Below, one piece after another: positions 1-9,746 of a stretch of 64,000 nt of DNA. The DNA lies in assembly GCF_013410405.1 (NCBI RefSeq), contig NZ_JACCFK010000001.1, positions 4,402,001 through 4,466,000 on the forward strand, read 5' to 3'. The notes beneath the pieces were generated by a model. It was given only the letters and a program-made list of their open reading frames with translations. It ran no database searches and was not told where the DNA came from. Origin of the DNA: Amycolatopsis endophytica. Its GTDB lineage: Bacteria > Actinomycetota > Actinomycetes > Mycobacteriales > Pseudonocardiaceae. Every line of letters begins with the position of its first letter. The first letter of the stretch is position 1. The position numbers and the translations under genes were made by a program.

Positions 1-1575
<1,575 letters not shown>

Positions 1576-1584
1576 TCTCCGCGG

Positions 1585-1627
1585 CCCGGCTGCCCCTGGC
1601 GGATTCCGTCCGCCGGGGGCAGCCGGG
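1585..1627. terminator. Strong hairpin, probable bidirectional terminator
   Basis: Arms 1585-1596 and 1616-1627 pair perfectly over 12 bp (CCCGGCTGCCCC against GGGGCAGCCGGG). The stem continues through a T-G wobble and a further 6 bp (GGCGGA/TCCGCC) to a 5-nt loop at 1604-1608. It lies between the convergent carboxylase and hydrolase genes, so it can serve both. There is no strong U-tract, which is usual for actinomycetes. Confidence 0.8.
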
Positions 1628-1630
1628 CGT

Positions 1631-2881
1631 TCAGGGGGCGAGGGCGCGCAGGACCTTCTTCGCCGCGCGCTCGGGTGGGCCGTCGTCCGCCACTACCGCC
1701 GTGATGCCGGGGAACCTGGTGCGCAGGTGGGCCGCTTCGGCGGGGTCGTGCAGCACCACGGCCCCGCCTTCGCCCTGCTCGGCCATCTGCCCGGCGAAGG
1801 CGCGGCCCGCGCCGTGGCCGTCGACCACCACGTCGGGGACGCCGTGCCGTTCGCGGATTTCCTTCGCGAACTGCTCGGCGTCCTCCGGCGCGGCGGCCGT
1901 CACCACTTCCGCGCCCGCGGCCTCGAACGCCGCCACCGCGGCCAGGGCGAAGCGGCTCGCTCCGGTGACCACCACCAGGTGCGCGCCGAAACCGGCCGAG
2001 CGGGCCCGGCGCAACGACCGGGTCTCCGGACCGCCCTCGGCCAGCTCCACCAGCTCGGCCGCGCACCGCGCGATCACGTCCGGCCGTTCCCGCGGGATCC
2101 AGTGCCCGCCGGGCAACCGCCGCACCCACAGCCGCGGCGCCCACCGCCCGACCTCGGTCTGCAGCGGCGGCGTGACGTACGGATCGCCCAGCGGCGCGAG
2201 CACCTGCACCGGGATCTCGGCCTCCCGCGGCTCCGGACGGGACAGCCGCGCGCCGATGTTCGCCCGGTACAGCTCCAGCCCGTGCACCGCGTCCGCGACC
2301 GCCGGCCTGCCCGCCCCGCTCCCGGACAGCTTCGCCAGCACACGGTGCCCCGCACCGGAGCGCCACCCCAGCTCGGGCACCACCGGAATCCGGAAGAACA
2401 GGATGTAGGTCGAGTGGACCAGCTGCCGCAGCGCGGGCAGCCACCCCGGCGGCCGCCGCAGCTTGCCGCGGAACCAGTGCCCGGCGTGGTCCAGCGACGG
2501 GCCGGAGATCGAGGTGAACGACGCGATCCGCCCGCGCAGCGCGCCGGAGGTGACCGCGTGCCAGCTCTGGATCGACCCCCAGTCGTGCGCCAGCAGGTGC
2601 GCCGGCCGGCCGGGGCTCACCGCGGCGAGAACGGCTTCGAGGTCTTCGGCGAGGCGGTCGAGCGCGTAGTCCTGCCGTCGCGCCGGGACGTCGGACTCGC
2701 CGGCCCCGCGCACGTCGTAGGCGACAACGTGGAACCGCCGCGCCAGCAGGGACACGACGTCGTCCCACACCGACCGGTCGTCGGGATAGCCGTGGACGCA
2801 GACCAGCGTCGGGGCGGTCCGATCGCCCGCCTCCGCGACCGCGATCCGCGTGCCGTCGCGGGAGACCACTCGCCGGACCAC
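1631..2881 (-). CDS. Alpha/beta hydrolase (EphD-like epoxide hydrolase) with a shrunken SDR-like C-terminus
   Basis: Residues 1-285 are an epoxide hydrolase/haloalkane dehalogenase-type alpha/beta hydrolase: oxyanion motif HGYPD (30-34), nucleophile Asp100 in HDWGS and catalytic His260 in GGHWIP. Residues 300-416 begin like a Rossmann short-chain dehydrogenase (HLVVVTGAS) and end like one (ERAAKKVLRAL), but the glycine-rich loop is broken and there is no YxxxK motif. Mycobacterial EphD (Rv2214c) has the same order with a full SDR domain and is about 590 residues long; this protein has 416. The hydrolase is probably active on an epoxide or ester, while the C-terminal part is probably structural. 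The GTG start at 2881 has GGAGG seven bases upstream. The gene diverges from the secreted protein gene at 3229. Confidence 0.82.
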   Translation of the reverse strand: MVRRVVSRDGTRIAVAEAGDRTAPTLVCVHGYPDDRSVWDDVVSLLARRFHVVAYDVRGAGESDVPARRQDYALDRLAEDLEAVLAAVSPGRPAHLLAHDWGSIQSWHAVTSGALRGRIASFTSISGPSLDHAGHWFRGKLRRPPGWLPALRQLVHSTYILFFRIPVVPELGWRSGAGHRVLAKLSGSGAGRPAVADAVHGLELYRANIGARLSRPEPREAEIPVQVLAPLGDPYVTPPLQTEVGRWAPRLWVRRLPGGHWIPRERPDVIARCAAELVELAEGGPETRSLRRARSAGFGAHLVVVTGASRFALAAVAAFEAAGAEVVTAAAPEDAEQFAKEIRERHGVPDVVVDGHGAGRAFAGQMAEQGEGGAVVLHDPAEAAHLRTRFPGITAVVADDGPPERAAKKVLRALAP

Positions 2882-2902
2882 CGCGCCTCCTCACTGGAGC
2901 TA

Positions 2903-2922
2903 TTACCCGAAGTAACAGTTAC
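2903..2922. promoter_or_regulatory. Nested GTAAC palindromes, candidate operator of the EphD-like gene
   Basis: GTAACAGTTAC (2912-2922) is a perfect 5-bp-arm dyad with one central base, and TTAC-N5-GTAA (2903-2915) overlaps it. The cluster lies 22-41 bp upstream of the hydrolase GTG, where a TetR-type repressor would block transcription. The regulator is not identifiable in the window. Confidence 0.35.
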
Positions 2923-3112
2923 CGGGATGAGCATCTGTTGCCACGAGGAGCTTGTCAAGCGCCGAAAACCGGTTCAGACCACACGCGTGAGTGACGCTCC
3001 AAGGTTGGATGCCCTGTGGGGCAACGGAAATCCCCGCGCCCGCCGTGACGGTTCGGTTTCGCGGCGCCGAGCAGGAGGTCTGTGACCGAGTTGCGACACG
3101 CTGTGATCGCAA

Positions 3113-3128
3113 CGTGACCTGCATCACA
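3113..3128 (+). promoter_or_regulatory. Candidate CRP/GlxR-type cAMP receptor protein site
   Basis: The sequence CGTGA-CCTGCA-TCACA matches the actinobacterial CRP/GlxR consensus TGTGA-N6-TCACA at nine of ten conserved bases. It lies about 100 bp upstream of the secreted protein start at 3229. Position and match are observed; binding is inferred. Confidence 0.4.
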
Positions 3129-3228
3129 ACGTTGTGCCGGATTTGCCCCCGCCGTCCCGGGCACCCGGTCCGCGAAGCCGATCACGGTTTCAGCCCGGAA
3201 ATCGTTGATACGAAGGGAATTCACAACC

Positions 3229-3651
3229 ATGAACGTTCGTCGCTTCGCGATCGCCAGCCTGCTGGCCATTCCGCTGTCGTTCGGTGCCGCGGGCATCGCT
3301 TCGGCCGACAGCTACGGCTCCTCGACCGCGAGCGCCGGCCCCGACGGCGCGGCCATCACCACGACCGCCTCGACCGCGGGTCACGGCCACGACTACGACA
3401 GCGACGGCTGGGGTCACGGCAACAACTACGCCGGCTACTACGACGCGAGCCTGGCCGCCGGCCCGGACGGGGCGGGTGGCGAGTACACCGTTTCCGGCAC
3501 CAACGGCCACCAGTCCTTCTACGGCGAAGGCGAGAGCTGGGCCGGCCCCGAGGGTGCGGCGTCGAGCGACACCTGGTCCGTGGCCGGTCACCACCACCAC
3601 CACGACCACGGCAACAACTGGGACGACGAGGACGAGGGCGACGACGACTGA
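3229..3651 (+). CDS. Small secreted His/Gly/Asp-rich protein with three internal repeats
   Basis: The product has 140 residues. The ATG at 3229 is chosen over an in-frame upstream start because GAAGGGA lies 10-15 bases before it and a textbook Sec signal peptide follows: MNVRR, a hydrophobic core, and cleavage after ASA at about residue 26. The mature part contains three imperfect repeats of about 17 residues that begin AGP[DE]GA and end GH (36-52, 77-94, 105-121). Then come five consecutive His (121-125), DHGNN and an acidic tail of nine Asp or Glu in eleven residues. No enzyme motif is visible. The His/Asp tail suggests metal binding outside the cell, but that is inference. I do not recognise a named family. 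A clear terminator follows. Confidence 0.75.
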   Translation: MNVRRFAIASLLAIPLSFGAAGIASADSYGSSTASAGPDGAAITTTASTAGHGHDYDSDGWGHGNNYAGYYDASLAAGPDGAGGEYTVSGTNGHQSFYGEGESWAGPEGAASSDTWSVAGHHHHHDHGNNWDDEDEGDDD

Positions 3652-3678
3652 CGCACGTCCCGGCGCCTCACTCCCTGA

Positions 3679-3710
3679 CGGTGACCCCCCGCTACGGCAG
3701 GGGGTCACCG
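3679..3710. terminator. Intrinsic terminator between convergent genes
   Basis: An 11-bp perfect stem, CGGTGACCCCC (3679-3689) with GGGGGTCACCG (3700-3710), closes a 10-nt loop and is followed by TTTCCC. It lies 28 bp past the secreted protein stop and 10 bp before the stop of the opposing gene, so it probably serves both strands. Confidence 0.85.
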
Positions 3711-3720
3711 TTTCCCGTGC

Positions 3721-4017
3721 TCAGCCGCCGGCCATCGCGCCCATGACGAGGAACGGCTCGGTCCCGGCGGCCACGGGCGCGGGCAGCGGTGCGTCCGGTT
3801 CCTCGTGGGACAGGTCCTCCTCGCAGGCGAAGAACCGCACGAACGCCCGGCGCTTGCCCGTGCCGTGCTCGCGGATCGTGCCGCGCAGCACGGGATAACG
3901 CTCCTCCAGCGCGTCGAGCACGGCGCGCTGCGTGACCGTGCCGTCGAGGTCCAGTTCGACCTCGCCGTCGATGTGCGCGATGGTCCGCAGGTGCGCGGGC
4001 AGATGGACGCGGATCAT
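3721..4017 (-). CDS. MoaD/ThiS-like beta-grasp protein with C-terminal Gly-Gly
   Basis: A 98-residue ubiquitin-like sulfur-carrier fold. It starts [14 protein letters not shown], has the central [15 protein letters not shown] helix/strand region typical of MoaD, and ends GAMAGG, so the last two residues are the diglycine that MoaD/ThiS proteins use for adenylation and thiocarboxylation. The start at 4017 overlaps the upstream BNR-propeller stop by four bases (ATGA), which implies translational coupling. No MoaE, ThiG or E1-like activating enzyme is nearby. It could supply sulfur, act as a protein modifier, or work only with its neighbour; the fold is well supported, the role is not. Confidence 0.8.
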   Translation of the reverse strand: MIRVHLPAHLRTIAHIDGEVELDLDGTVTQRAVLDALEERYPVLRGTIREHGTGKRRAFVRFFACEEDLSHEEPDAPLPAPVAAGTEPFLVMGAMAGG

Positions 4018-5129
4018 GGCAGTGTCTGGACCTCCACCGACAGCACCGACGGCAGGTCGCGCACGATCGGCGCCCACGAGTCGCCCGAATCGGCGGAGGC
4101 GTAGACCTGCCCGCCGGTCGTTCCGAAGTAGACACCGCACTCGGGCAGCGAATCCACCGCCATCGCGTCCCGCAGCACGTTGACGTAGCAGTTTTCCTGG
4201 GGCAGGCCGTTCGTGAGCGCCTCCCAGTTGTTTCCGCCGCCGCGGCTGCGGTACACGCGCAGGCGCCCGTCCGGCGGGAAGTGGTGCTCGTCGCTCTTGA
4301 TCGGCACCACGTACACCGTGTCCGGCTCGTGCGAGTGCACGTCGATGACGAAGCCGAAGTCCGTGGGCAGGTCACCGCTGATCTCGTACCAGTTGTCGCC
4401 GCCGTCGTCGCTGCGCATCACGTCCCAGTGCTTCTGCATGAACAGCACGTCGGGCCGCTCGGGATGGCGCGCGATGTGGTGCACGCAGTGGCCCACCTCG
4501 GCGTCCGGATCGGGGATCTGACCGGACTGCAGGCCGCGGTTGATCGCCTGCCAGGTCTTGCCGCCGTCCTCCGTGCGGAACGCGCCCGCCGCGGAGATCG
4601 CGATGACGAGCCGGTTGGCGTCGCGCGGGTCCTGGATGATCGTGTGCAGGCACAGCCCGCCCGCGCCCGGCTGCCACTGCGGCCCGGTGCCGTGCCCGCG
4701 CAGGCCCGGCACCTCCTGCCAGGTCGCGCCCGCGTCGTTGGACCGGAACAACGCCGCGTCCTCGACCCCGGCGTAGATGAGGTCGGGGTCGGTCAGCGAC
4801 GGTTCGAGATGCCACACGCGGGCGAACTCCCACGGGTGCGGCGTCCCGTCGTACCACTGGTGGGTGCCGGGGACACCGTCGTAGGCGAACTCGTTGCCCA
4901 CCGGCCGCCACGTCTTCCCGCCGTCGTCGGACCGCTGGATCAACTGGCCGAACCAGCTGGTCGACTGGGCCGCGAAGATCCGGTCCGGGTCGGCGGGGGA
5001 GCCCTTGAGGTGGTACATCTCCCAGCCGGGGAAGTGCGGTCCGCTGACCTCCCAGTCGGCGCGCCGCTCGTCGGAGGTCAGCACGAACGCACCCTTGCGT
5101 GTGCCGACCAGCACGCGTACCCCGCTCAT
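4014..5129 (-). CDS. BNR/Asp-box beta-propeller protein (sialidase-like, YCF48-like)
   Basis: A 371-residue protein built of repeated propeller blades. Six Asp-box-like motifs of the form S/T-x-D-x-G-x-x-W are visible: [40 protein letters not shown] and SADSGDSW. There is no signal peptide, so it is likely cytoplasmic, unlike secreted sialidases, and the sialidase Arg triad is not obvious; 'exo-alpha-sialidase' would be over-annotation. The ATG at 5129 is preceded by AAGGAG. It is co-transcribed and overlapping with the diglycine beta-grasp protein, so the two probably act together, for example with the propeller as a scaffold or target. That link is inference from gene order. Confidence 0.8.
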   Translation of the reverse strand: MSGVRVLVGTRKGAFVLTSDERRADWEVSGPHFPGWEMYHLKGSPADPDRIFAAQSTSWFGQLIQRSDDGGKTWRPVGNEFAYDGVPGTHQWYDGTPHPWEFARVWHLEPSLTDPDLIYAGVEDAALFRSNDAGATWQEVPGLRGHGTGPQWQPGAGGLCLHTIIQDPRDANRLVIAISAAGAFRTEDGGKTWQAINRGLQSGQIPDPDAEVGHCVHHIARHPERPDVLFMQKHWDVMRSDDGGDNWYEISGDLPTDFGFVIDVHSHEPDTVYVVPIKSDEHHFPPDGRLRVYRSRGGGNNWEALTNGLPQENCYVNVLRDAMAVDSLPECGVYFGTTGGQVYASADSGDSWAPIVRDLPSVLSVEVQTLP

Positions 5130-5254
5130 CGCAGCTCCTTCCGCGTCAGGTGGTTAGACCGTAAGGAGCGGACAGCGGCCGCGTCTTCTCCAATCTTGCG
5201 GTTTGCGAACCGGGACCCGGGTACCCGCCGGGAAACCCGCGGACGGAGGACGCC

Positions 5255-5545
5255 ATGCCGGAGGCGCTGACGGATACCGACATCACCCGCGCACTGGGAG
5301 GACTCGCGGACTGGCAGGGGGACGCACACCGGCTCTCGCGCACGGTGCGCATCCCGGTGCAGGCGCACGGTTCGCTGATCGGCCGCGTCCAGCGGGACGC
5401 CGCGGAACTGAGCGACCACGCCCAGTTCGAACGGCGCGCGGGGGAGCTGACTTTCACCGTCACCACGGGCTGCCCCGGCACGGTCACCGGGCCCGACCTG
5501 TGGCTGGCGGAACGCATCGAAGCCGCGATCGCCGACCTGACCTGA
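5255..5545 (+). CDS. Pterin-4a-carbinolamine dehydratase-like protein with a degenerate active site
   Basis: 96 residues, the usual length of PCD/DCoH proteins. The opening (LTDTDITRALGGLADWQGD) and the closing GPDLWLAERIEAAI match the family. The catalytic signature normally reads HHP in the middle and TH near the third strand. Here the equivalents are DHA (in SDHAQF) and TG (in VTTGCPG), so two of three active-site histidines are gone. It is therefore probably not a standard 4a-hydroxytetrahydrobiopterin dehydratase. It diverges from the propeller gene and ends two bases from the opposing SDR stop. Confidence 0.72.
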   Translation: MPEALTDTDITRALGGLADWQGDAHRLSRTVRIPVQAHGSLIGRVQRDAAELSDHAQFERRAGELTFTVTTGCPGTVTGPDLWLAERIEAAIADLT

Positions 5546-5547
5546 CG

Positions 5548-6375
5548 TCAGGGCTCGCGCCAGTCGTTGCCGGCGAGGGCGGAGGCGCCCTGCGGGCCCA
5601 TGAGGAGCATGCCGCCGTCGACGACGTAGGACGAGCCGGTCACGTAGGACGCCGCCGGCGTGGTCAGGAACGCCACCACGGCGGCGACCTCCCGCGCGTG
5701 CCCGGTGCGGCCGAGCGGGACACCGGGGCGGACCTGGTCGTGCGGGTTCGCGTCGGTCTGGCCCGTCATCGGCGTGGAGATCTCGCCCGGTGCCACCGAA
5801 TTGACCGTGATGCCGTGCCCGGCCAGTTCCAGCGCGAGCACCTTCGTCAGCATCCCCAGCCCGGCCTTCGCGGCGCAGTAGGGGGCGGCGCCGACCTTCG
5901 GGGCGTGCTCGTGCACGCTGGTGATGTTGACGATCCGCCCGCCCCTGCCGCTGTCGATCATGTGCCGCGCGGCCCGCTGCGCGCACAGGAACGCGCCGTC
6001 GAGGTCGACCGACAGCACGTGCCGCCAGGTGTCGAAGTCCATGTCCATGACCCGCTGACCGGTGCCCGTCCCGGCGCAGTTCACCAGCACGTCGACACCG
6101 CCGAGTGCCCCGGCCAGATCGTCGATCGCGGCGGCCGCGGTCGGCAGGTCGCCCAGGTCGAGCTTCCGGACCTCGGCACGGGAACCGGCCTCCCGCACCT
6201 GCGCGGCCGTCTCCTCGGCGCCGTCGGAGTCGCGGTGCCAGGTGATGCCGACATCGACGCCGCCGCCACCGAGCGCGACGGCGATCGCACGCCCGATGCC
6301 GGAGTCGGATCCGGTCACGATCGCGGTGCGCGGCCGTCCGTCCTGTTCCGCGGGAAGGGGAGCTGTGTTGGTCAT
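5548..6375 (-). CDS. Short-chain dehydrogenase/reductase (classical SDR)
   Basis: 275 residues with all classical SDR landmarks: cofactor loop TGSDSGIG (about 21-28), NCAG, the active-site Ser in NITSVHEH, and YCAAK for the catalytic Tyr and Lys. The C-terminal YVTGSSYVVDGG is the usual dimer and substrate-loop end. The early GITWHRDS suggests an NADP-type or glucose-1-dehydrogenase-like cofactor pocket, but the substrate cannot be read from the sequence. It stands next to the protease gene on the same strand with a 29-bp gap, so the two may be co-transcribed. Confidence 0.85.
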   Translation of the reverse strand: MTNTAPLPAEQDGRPRTAIVTGSDSGIGRAIAVALGGGGVDVGITWHRDSDGAEETAAQVREAGSRAEVRKLDLGDLPTAAAAIDDLAGALGGVDVLVNCAGTGTGQRVMDMDFDTWRHVLSVDLDGAFLCAQRAARHMIDSGRGGRIVNITSVHEHAPKVGAAPYCAAKAGLGMLTKVLALELAGHGITVNSVAPGEISTPMTGQTDANPHDQVRPGVPLGRTGHAREVAAVVAFLTTPAASYVTGSSYVVDGGMLLMGPQGASALAGNDWREP

Positions 6376-6404
6376 ACCGGGCAGCTACCCGGCAGCCGGG
6401 GTCG

Positions 6405-7574
6405 TCAACCCACCGGCCCCTCGACCAGGGCGGCGCTGGTGCTGTGCTGCTGCCCGGACTGGTCCAGCCAGGTGACCGTCACGTGGTCGCCGGGGTGCAG
6501 CGTGTCCATCACGGCGGTCAGGTCGGTCGCCGAGCCGATCGCGCGGCCGTCGAGGCCGGTGATGACGTCACCCGCGGTCAGTCCCGCGTTGTCCGCCGGA
6601 CCACCCGAGACGACCTGCTGCACCAGCGCACCCGAGCCGCCCGCGTCGCTGACCGACACGCCGATGAACGCCGACGGTCCGATGTGGACGGTATCGGACG
6701 CGGTGCCCGCCTCGATCTGGCGGGCCAGCCGCAGCGCGTCGTTGATCGGGATGGCGAACCCGCTCACATCGGCGGGCCGTCCGTTGCGGCCGAGCTGGTA
6801 ACCGGTCGAGGCCGCCGTGTTCATACCGATGACCTTGCCGTCGCCGTCGGCCAGCGCACCGCCGGAATCGCCCGACTGGATGTCGGCGTCCACCTGGATG
6901 AGGCCGGTCAGCTGTTCGGAGCTGCCCGTCGATTCGTCCGTCGCGGTGATCGACTGGTTCAGCGCGGTCACCTTCCCGGGCGACACGCTCGGTTCACCGC
7001 CGTCCCCGCCCGCGTTGCCGAGTCCGACCACCGGATCCCCCACCGACACCTCGGCGGAGTCGCCGGTCGTGATGGTGTCCAGGTCCGAGGCGTTCTGCAG
7101 CCGCAGCACGGCGACGTCCGCCGAACGGCTGTACCCGGCGACCTCGGCCCGGTAGGTGCGGCCGGTGTCGACGTCGGTCACCTTGATGCTGGTGGCGCCC
7201 GCGACGACGTGGTTGTTGGTCAGGACCTGCCCGTCCGCCGTGAGCACCATGCCGGTGCCCGCCGCCTGCTGACCCGAGTAGCCCAGGGTGGAGTAGATGT
7301 CGACCAGCCCGGGCTCGACCTCGTCCGCGACCGCGTCCACGTCGAGTGTTTCGTTGCTGGTCTGCTGGTTCTCCCACGTCCGCTCGAGCGGGGACGCGGT
7401 ACCGCCCGTCCGGGACGGCCGCCCCAGATCCCACGCCACGAACCCCAGCGCGACGAGCACCACCAGGCCGAGCGCACCCAGCACCACGGCCGGGCCGCGC
7501 CTGCGACGACGCGGCGGCGGTGGTGGCGGTGGTGGTGGCGCCCAGGGGTCGTACTGCGGTGGGTAGTAGGTCAT
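6405..7574 (-). CDS. Membrane-anchored S1C (HtrA/DegP-type) serine protease with PDZ domain
   Basis: 389 residues: a cytoplasmic proline-rich stretch with nine consecutive Pro followed by a run of Arg (residues 13-26), one transmembrane helix (about 28-48), a trypsin-like domain and a C-terminal PDZ domain (about 285-380). The catalytic triad is His122 (TNNHVVAGA), Asp153 (SADVAVLRL) and Ser237 (SGDSGGAL). The PDZ part contains GLTAGDVITGLDG. The family degrades misfolded extracytoplasmic proteins or processes cell-wall proteins. It diverges from the lipoprotein gene at 7694. The shared 119 bp contains GGTGT-N5-ACACC (7631-7645), a possible operator. Confidence 0.9.
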   Translation of the reverse strand: MTYYPPQYDPWAPPPPPPPPPRRRRRGPAVVLGALGLVVLVALGFVAWDLGRPSRTGGTASPLERTWENQQTSNETLDVDAVADEVEPGLVDIYSTLGYSGQQAAGTGMVLTADGQVLTNNHVVAGATSIKVTDVDTGRTYRAEVAGYSRSADVAVLRLQNASDLDTITTGDSAEVSVGDPVVGLGNAGGDGGEPSVSPGKVTALNQSITATDESTGSSEQLTGLIQVDADIQSGDSGGALADGDGKVIGMNTAASTGYQLGRNGRPADVSGFAIPINDALRLARQIEAGTASDTVHIGPSAFIGVSVSDAGGSGALVQQVVSGGPADNAGLTAGDVITGLDGRAIGSATDLTAVMDTLHPGDHVTVTWLDQSGQQHSTSAALVEGPVG

Positions 7575-7693
7575 GGCCGTCCCTCCTCCGCATCCAGTGA
7601 ACGCCTCCTCGCTGAGATTCGCCTCCGGATGGTGTGTGAAACACCTGAGAAGACCCCGCGTTTGCCGAGTTGACCAAGGGGTAACCGGGCTCG

Positions 7694-8125
7694 ATGCGGA
7701 CGGGGACGATCTGTGCGGGCCTGGTGCTCGCGTCCACGCTCGCCGCGTGTTCCGGCAGCTCGACAGCGAGCTACGTGGACAGCGCGGTCGTCACCGCGCA
7801 GGAAGGCGTCAGCGCCGTGGGGACGCTGCACGAGATCATCCGCGCCCACGGCGAAGGCAGGCTGTTCCCGACGTTCACCACGGCCTCGGTCGACGACGTG
7901 CTCGCCACCGCCACCAAAGCGCTCGACGAACTGGAGGCCCCGACGGACCCGGAGACCCAGCAGGTCTACGACGAGCTGCACCCGCGCCTGCAGGACGCCG
8001 TCGCCCGCGCCAGCGAGGCGCGGGAGGCGCTCGACGCCGCGGACCACGGCCGCGTCGCCGCCGTGGATGCCCAGCTGGTGCGGGTGAACGACGAGTTGAC
8101 GGCCTTCGTCGAAAGCCACCGATGA
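7694..8125 (+). CDS. Small lipoprotein, first gene of the Nramp-like operon
   Basis: 143 residues with a lipoprotein signal: MRTGTICAGLVLAS and lipobox LAAC with Cys19. The mature protein is mostly helical and acidic, with no recognised domain. Its stop overlaps the transporter start by four bases (ATGA at 8122-8125), so they are translationally coupled. It may be an accessory, periplasm-side partner of the transporter; that is inferred only from coupling. No good ribosome binding site precedes the ATG. Confidence 0.7.
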   Translation: MRTGTICAGLVLASTLAACSGSSTASYVDSAVVTAQEGVSAVGTLHEIIRAHGEGRLFPTFTTASVDDVLATATKALDELEAPTDPETQQVYDELHPRLQDAVARASEAREALDAADHGRVAAVDAQLVRVNDELTAFVESHR

Positions 8126-9354
8126 AGAAGGTCCTCGCCGTCACCCTGGGCATCCTGACCGCCATCGGCGGGTTCGTCGACATCGGCGATCTGGTCGCCA
8201 ACGCCCAGTCCGGCGCCCGGTTCGGCATGCGGCAGGCGTGGATCGTGGTGATCGGCGTCATCGGCATCTGCGTGTTCGCCGAGATGTCCGGCCGGGTCGC
8301 GGCGGTCAGCCGGCGCCCGGTGTTCGACCTGGTGCGGGAACGCCTCGGCCCGCGGACCGCGATGACCAACCTCGTCGGGTCCTACCTGGTCACGTTGCTG
8401 ACGTTGACCGCGGAGATCGGCGGAATCGCCCTGACCATCCAGCTGGCCAGCGGGCTGCCGCACATCCTGTGGGTGCCGCTGGCCGCGTTCGCCGTGTGGA
8501 TCGTGCTGTGGCGGGTGAAGTTCGAGCTGATGGAGCAGATCTTCGGCGTGCTCGGGCTGGCGCTGGTGGTGTTCGTCGTCGCGCTGATCGCGCTCCACCC
8601 GCCGTGGGGGAGCTTCGCCGGCCAGCTCACGCACATCGGCCCGCCGGAGGGGGAGAACTGGGGCACCTGGGGCTACCTCGCGGTGTCGCTGTTCGCGTCG
8701 GCGCTGACGCCGTATGAGGTGTTCTTCTTCTCCTCCGGCGGGGTCGAGGAGAAGTGGACGACGAAGGACCTCGCGACCGAGCGCAGCAACACGCTGGTCG
8801 GCTTCCCGCTCGGCGGCCTGCTCGGACTGGCGATCATGGGCTGCGCCGCGGTGGTGTACGAGCCGGCCGGGATCGAGGTCGACCAGCTCAGCCAGACCGC
8901 GCTGCCGGTGGCGCTGTCCCTGGGCAAGCTCGGCCTGGTCGTGGTCATGATCGGGTTCTTCGCGGCGACGTTCGGCGCCGCGCTGGAGACCGGCCTGTCC
9001 ACGGGGTATTCCATCGCCCAGTACTTCGGCTGGCAGTGGGGCAAACTGGTCCGCCCGCGCTCGGCCGCGCGGTTCCACACGGTGATGCTGGTCAGCGTGC
9101 TGCTGGGCACCGCGGCGCTGCTCACGACGATCGACCCGGTGCAGATCACCGAGCTGTCACTGCTGTTCAGCGCGGTGGTGCTGCCGCTGACCTACCTGCC
9201 GATCCTGGTGGTCGCGAACGACCGGGACTACCTCGGCGACCACGCGAACGGCCGGCTGCAGAACTTCCTCGGCGTCACGTTCCTGATCATCATCCTGATC
9301 GCCGCGGTCGCCGCGATCCCCCTCATGATCATCACCGGAATGGGGCAGTCGTGA
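8122..9354 (+). CDS. Nramp-like divalent metal transporter with divergent ion-site motifs
   Basis: 410 residues with about 11 membrane segments in the LeuT/APC fold of the Nramp family. The Nramp helix-1 motif DPGN is here DIGD (residues 20-23, in GFVDIGDLVANAQ). The helix-6 motif MPH is TPY (196-198, in ALTPYEVFFFSS), so the Met that favours transition metals is missing. Loss of that Met is known in Nramp-related magnesium and aluminium transporters, so Mg2+ or another hard cation is a reasonable guess. The ATG at 8122 overlaps the lipoprotein stop, and the stop overlaps the next GTG, giving a four-gene coupled operon. Confidence 0.8.
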   Translation: MKKVLAVTLGILTAIGGFVDIGDLVANAQSGARFGMRQAWIVVIGVIGICVFAEMSGRVAAVSRRPVFDLVRERLGPRTAMTNLVGSYLVTLLTLTAEIGGIALTIQLASGLPHILWVPLAAFAVWIVLWRVKFELMEQIFGVLGLALVVFVVALIALHPPWGSFAGQLTHIGPPEGENWGTWGYLAVSLFASALTPYEVFFFSSGGVEEKWTTKDLATERSNTLVGFPLGGLLGLAIMGCAAVVYEPAGIEVDQLSQTALPVALSLGKLGLVVVMIGFFAATFGAALETGLSTGYSIAQYFGWQWGKLVRPRSAARFHTVMLVSVLLGTAALLTTIDPVQITELSLLFSAVVLPLTYLPILVVANDRDYLGDHANGRLQNFLGVTFLIIILIAAVAAIPLMIITGMGQS

Positions 9355-9746
9355 TCCTCGGACGACCGGACCCGCTGCGCGTCGAGTTCCACCTCCTCGA
9401 CCGCCAGATCGTCGACGTCGAGGGGCACGCCGTCGGCAAGGTCGACGACGTCGAACTGGAGCGCAACCCGGACGGCACCTACCGGATCACCGCGCTGCTC
9501 GTCGGGCAGCACCAGCTGGGGGAGCGCATCGGCGGGCTACTCGGGCGCCTGATGAGCTGGATGGCGCGACGACTCAACGCGGGTGAGACGGCGCCACTGC
9601 GTATCACCTACGACCACGTGAAGCAGGTCAGCAGCCAGGTGACGTTGTCGCTGAGCGCGGAGGTGCTGGAGGTGCCGCCGTTGGAGCGCTGGTTGCGGGA
9701 CAAACTGATCTCGCGGATCCCGGGGGCCGATCATGGTGACGACTGA
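9351..9746 (+). CDS. PRC-barrel domain protein 1
   Basis: 131 residues starting at the GTG that overlaps the transporter stop (GTGA). The central stretch DRQIVDVEGHAVGKVDDVELERN is a PRC-barrel: a short beta-barrel whose hallmark is a V-x-G-x-x-x-G-K-V-x-D core. The C-terminal part has a helix and KLISRIPGAD. PRC-barrel proteins bind RNA, photosynthetic reaction centres or membrane partners. Here the coupling to an Nramp-like permease suggests a cytoplasmic accessory. Function is not known. Confidence 0.7.
   Translation: MILGRPDPLRVEFHLLDRQIVDVEGHAVGKVDDVELERNPDGTYRITALLVGQHQLGERIGGLLGRLMSWMARRLNAGETAPLRITYDHVKQVSSQVTLSLSAEVLEVPPLERWLRDKLISRIPGADHGDD

Larger units (their letters stand above)
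2882..3228. other. Divergent promoter region, 347 bp without a gene
   Basis: This space separates the minus-strand hydrolase from the plus-strand secreted protein gene. It holds nested TTAC/GTAAC half-sites close to the hydrolase start (2903-2922), a candidate CRP/GlxR-type site at 3113-3128 and a perfect 12-bp palindrome CACAACGTTGTG at 3125-3136. I see no credible gene in it. Confidence 0.6.

Noticed and set aside
4014..5129. Exo-alpha-sialidase
   Set aside because: Asp-boxes show a propeller fold, but there is no signal peptide and no clear Arg triad, so an enzyme name is not supported.
5541..5550. CTGACGTCAG palindrome as an operator
   Set aside because: It is made of the two facing stop codons of convergent genes, a position with no promoter nearby.
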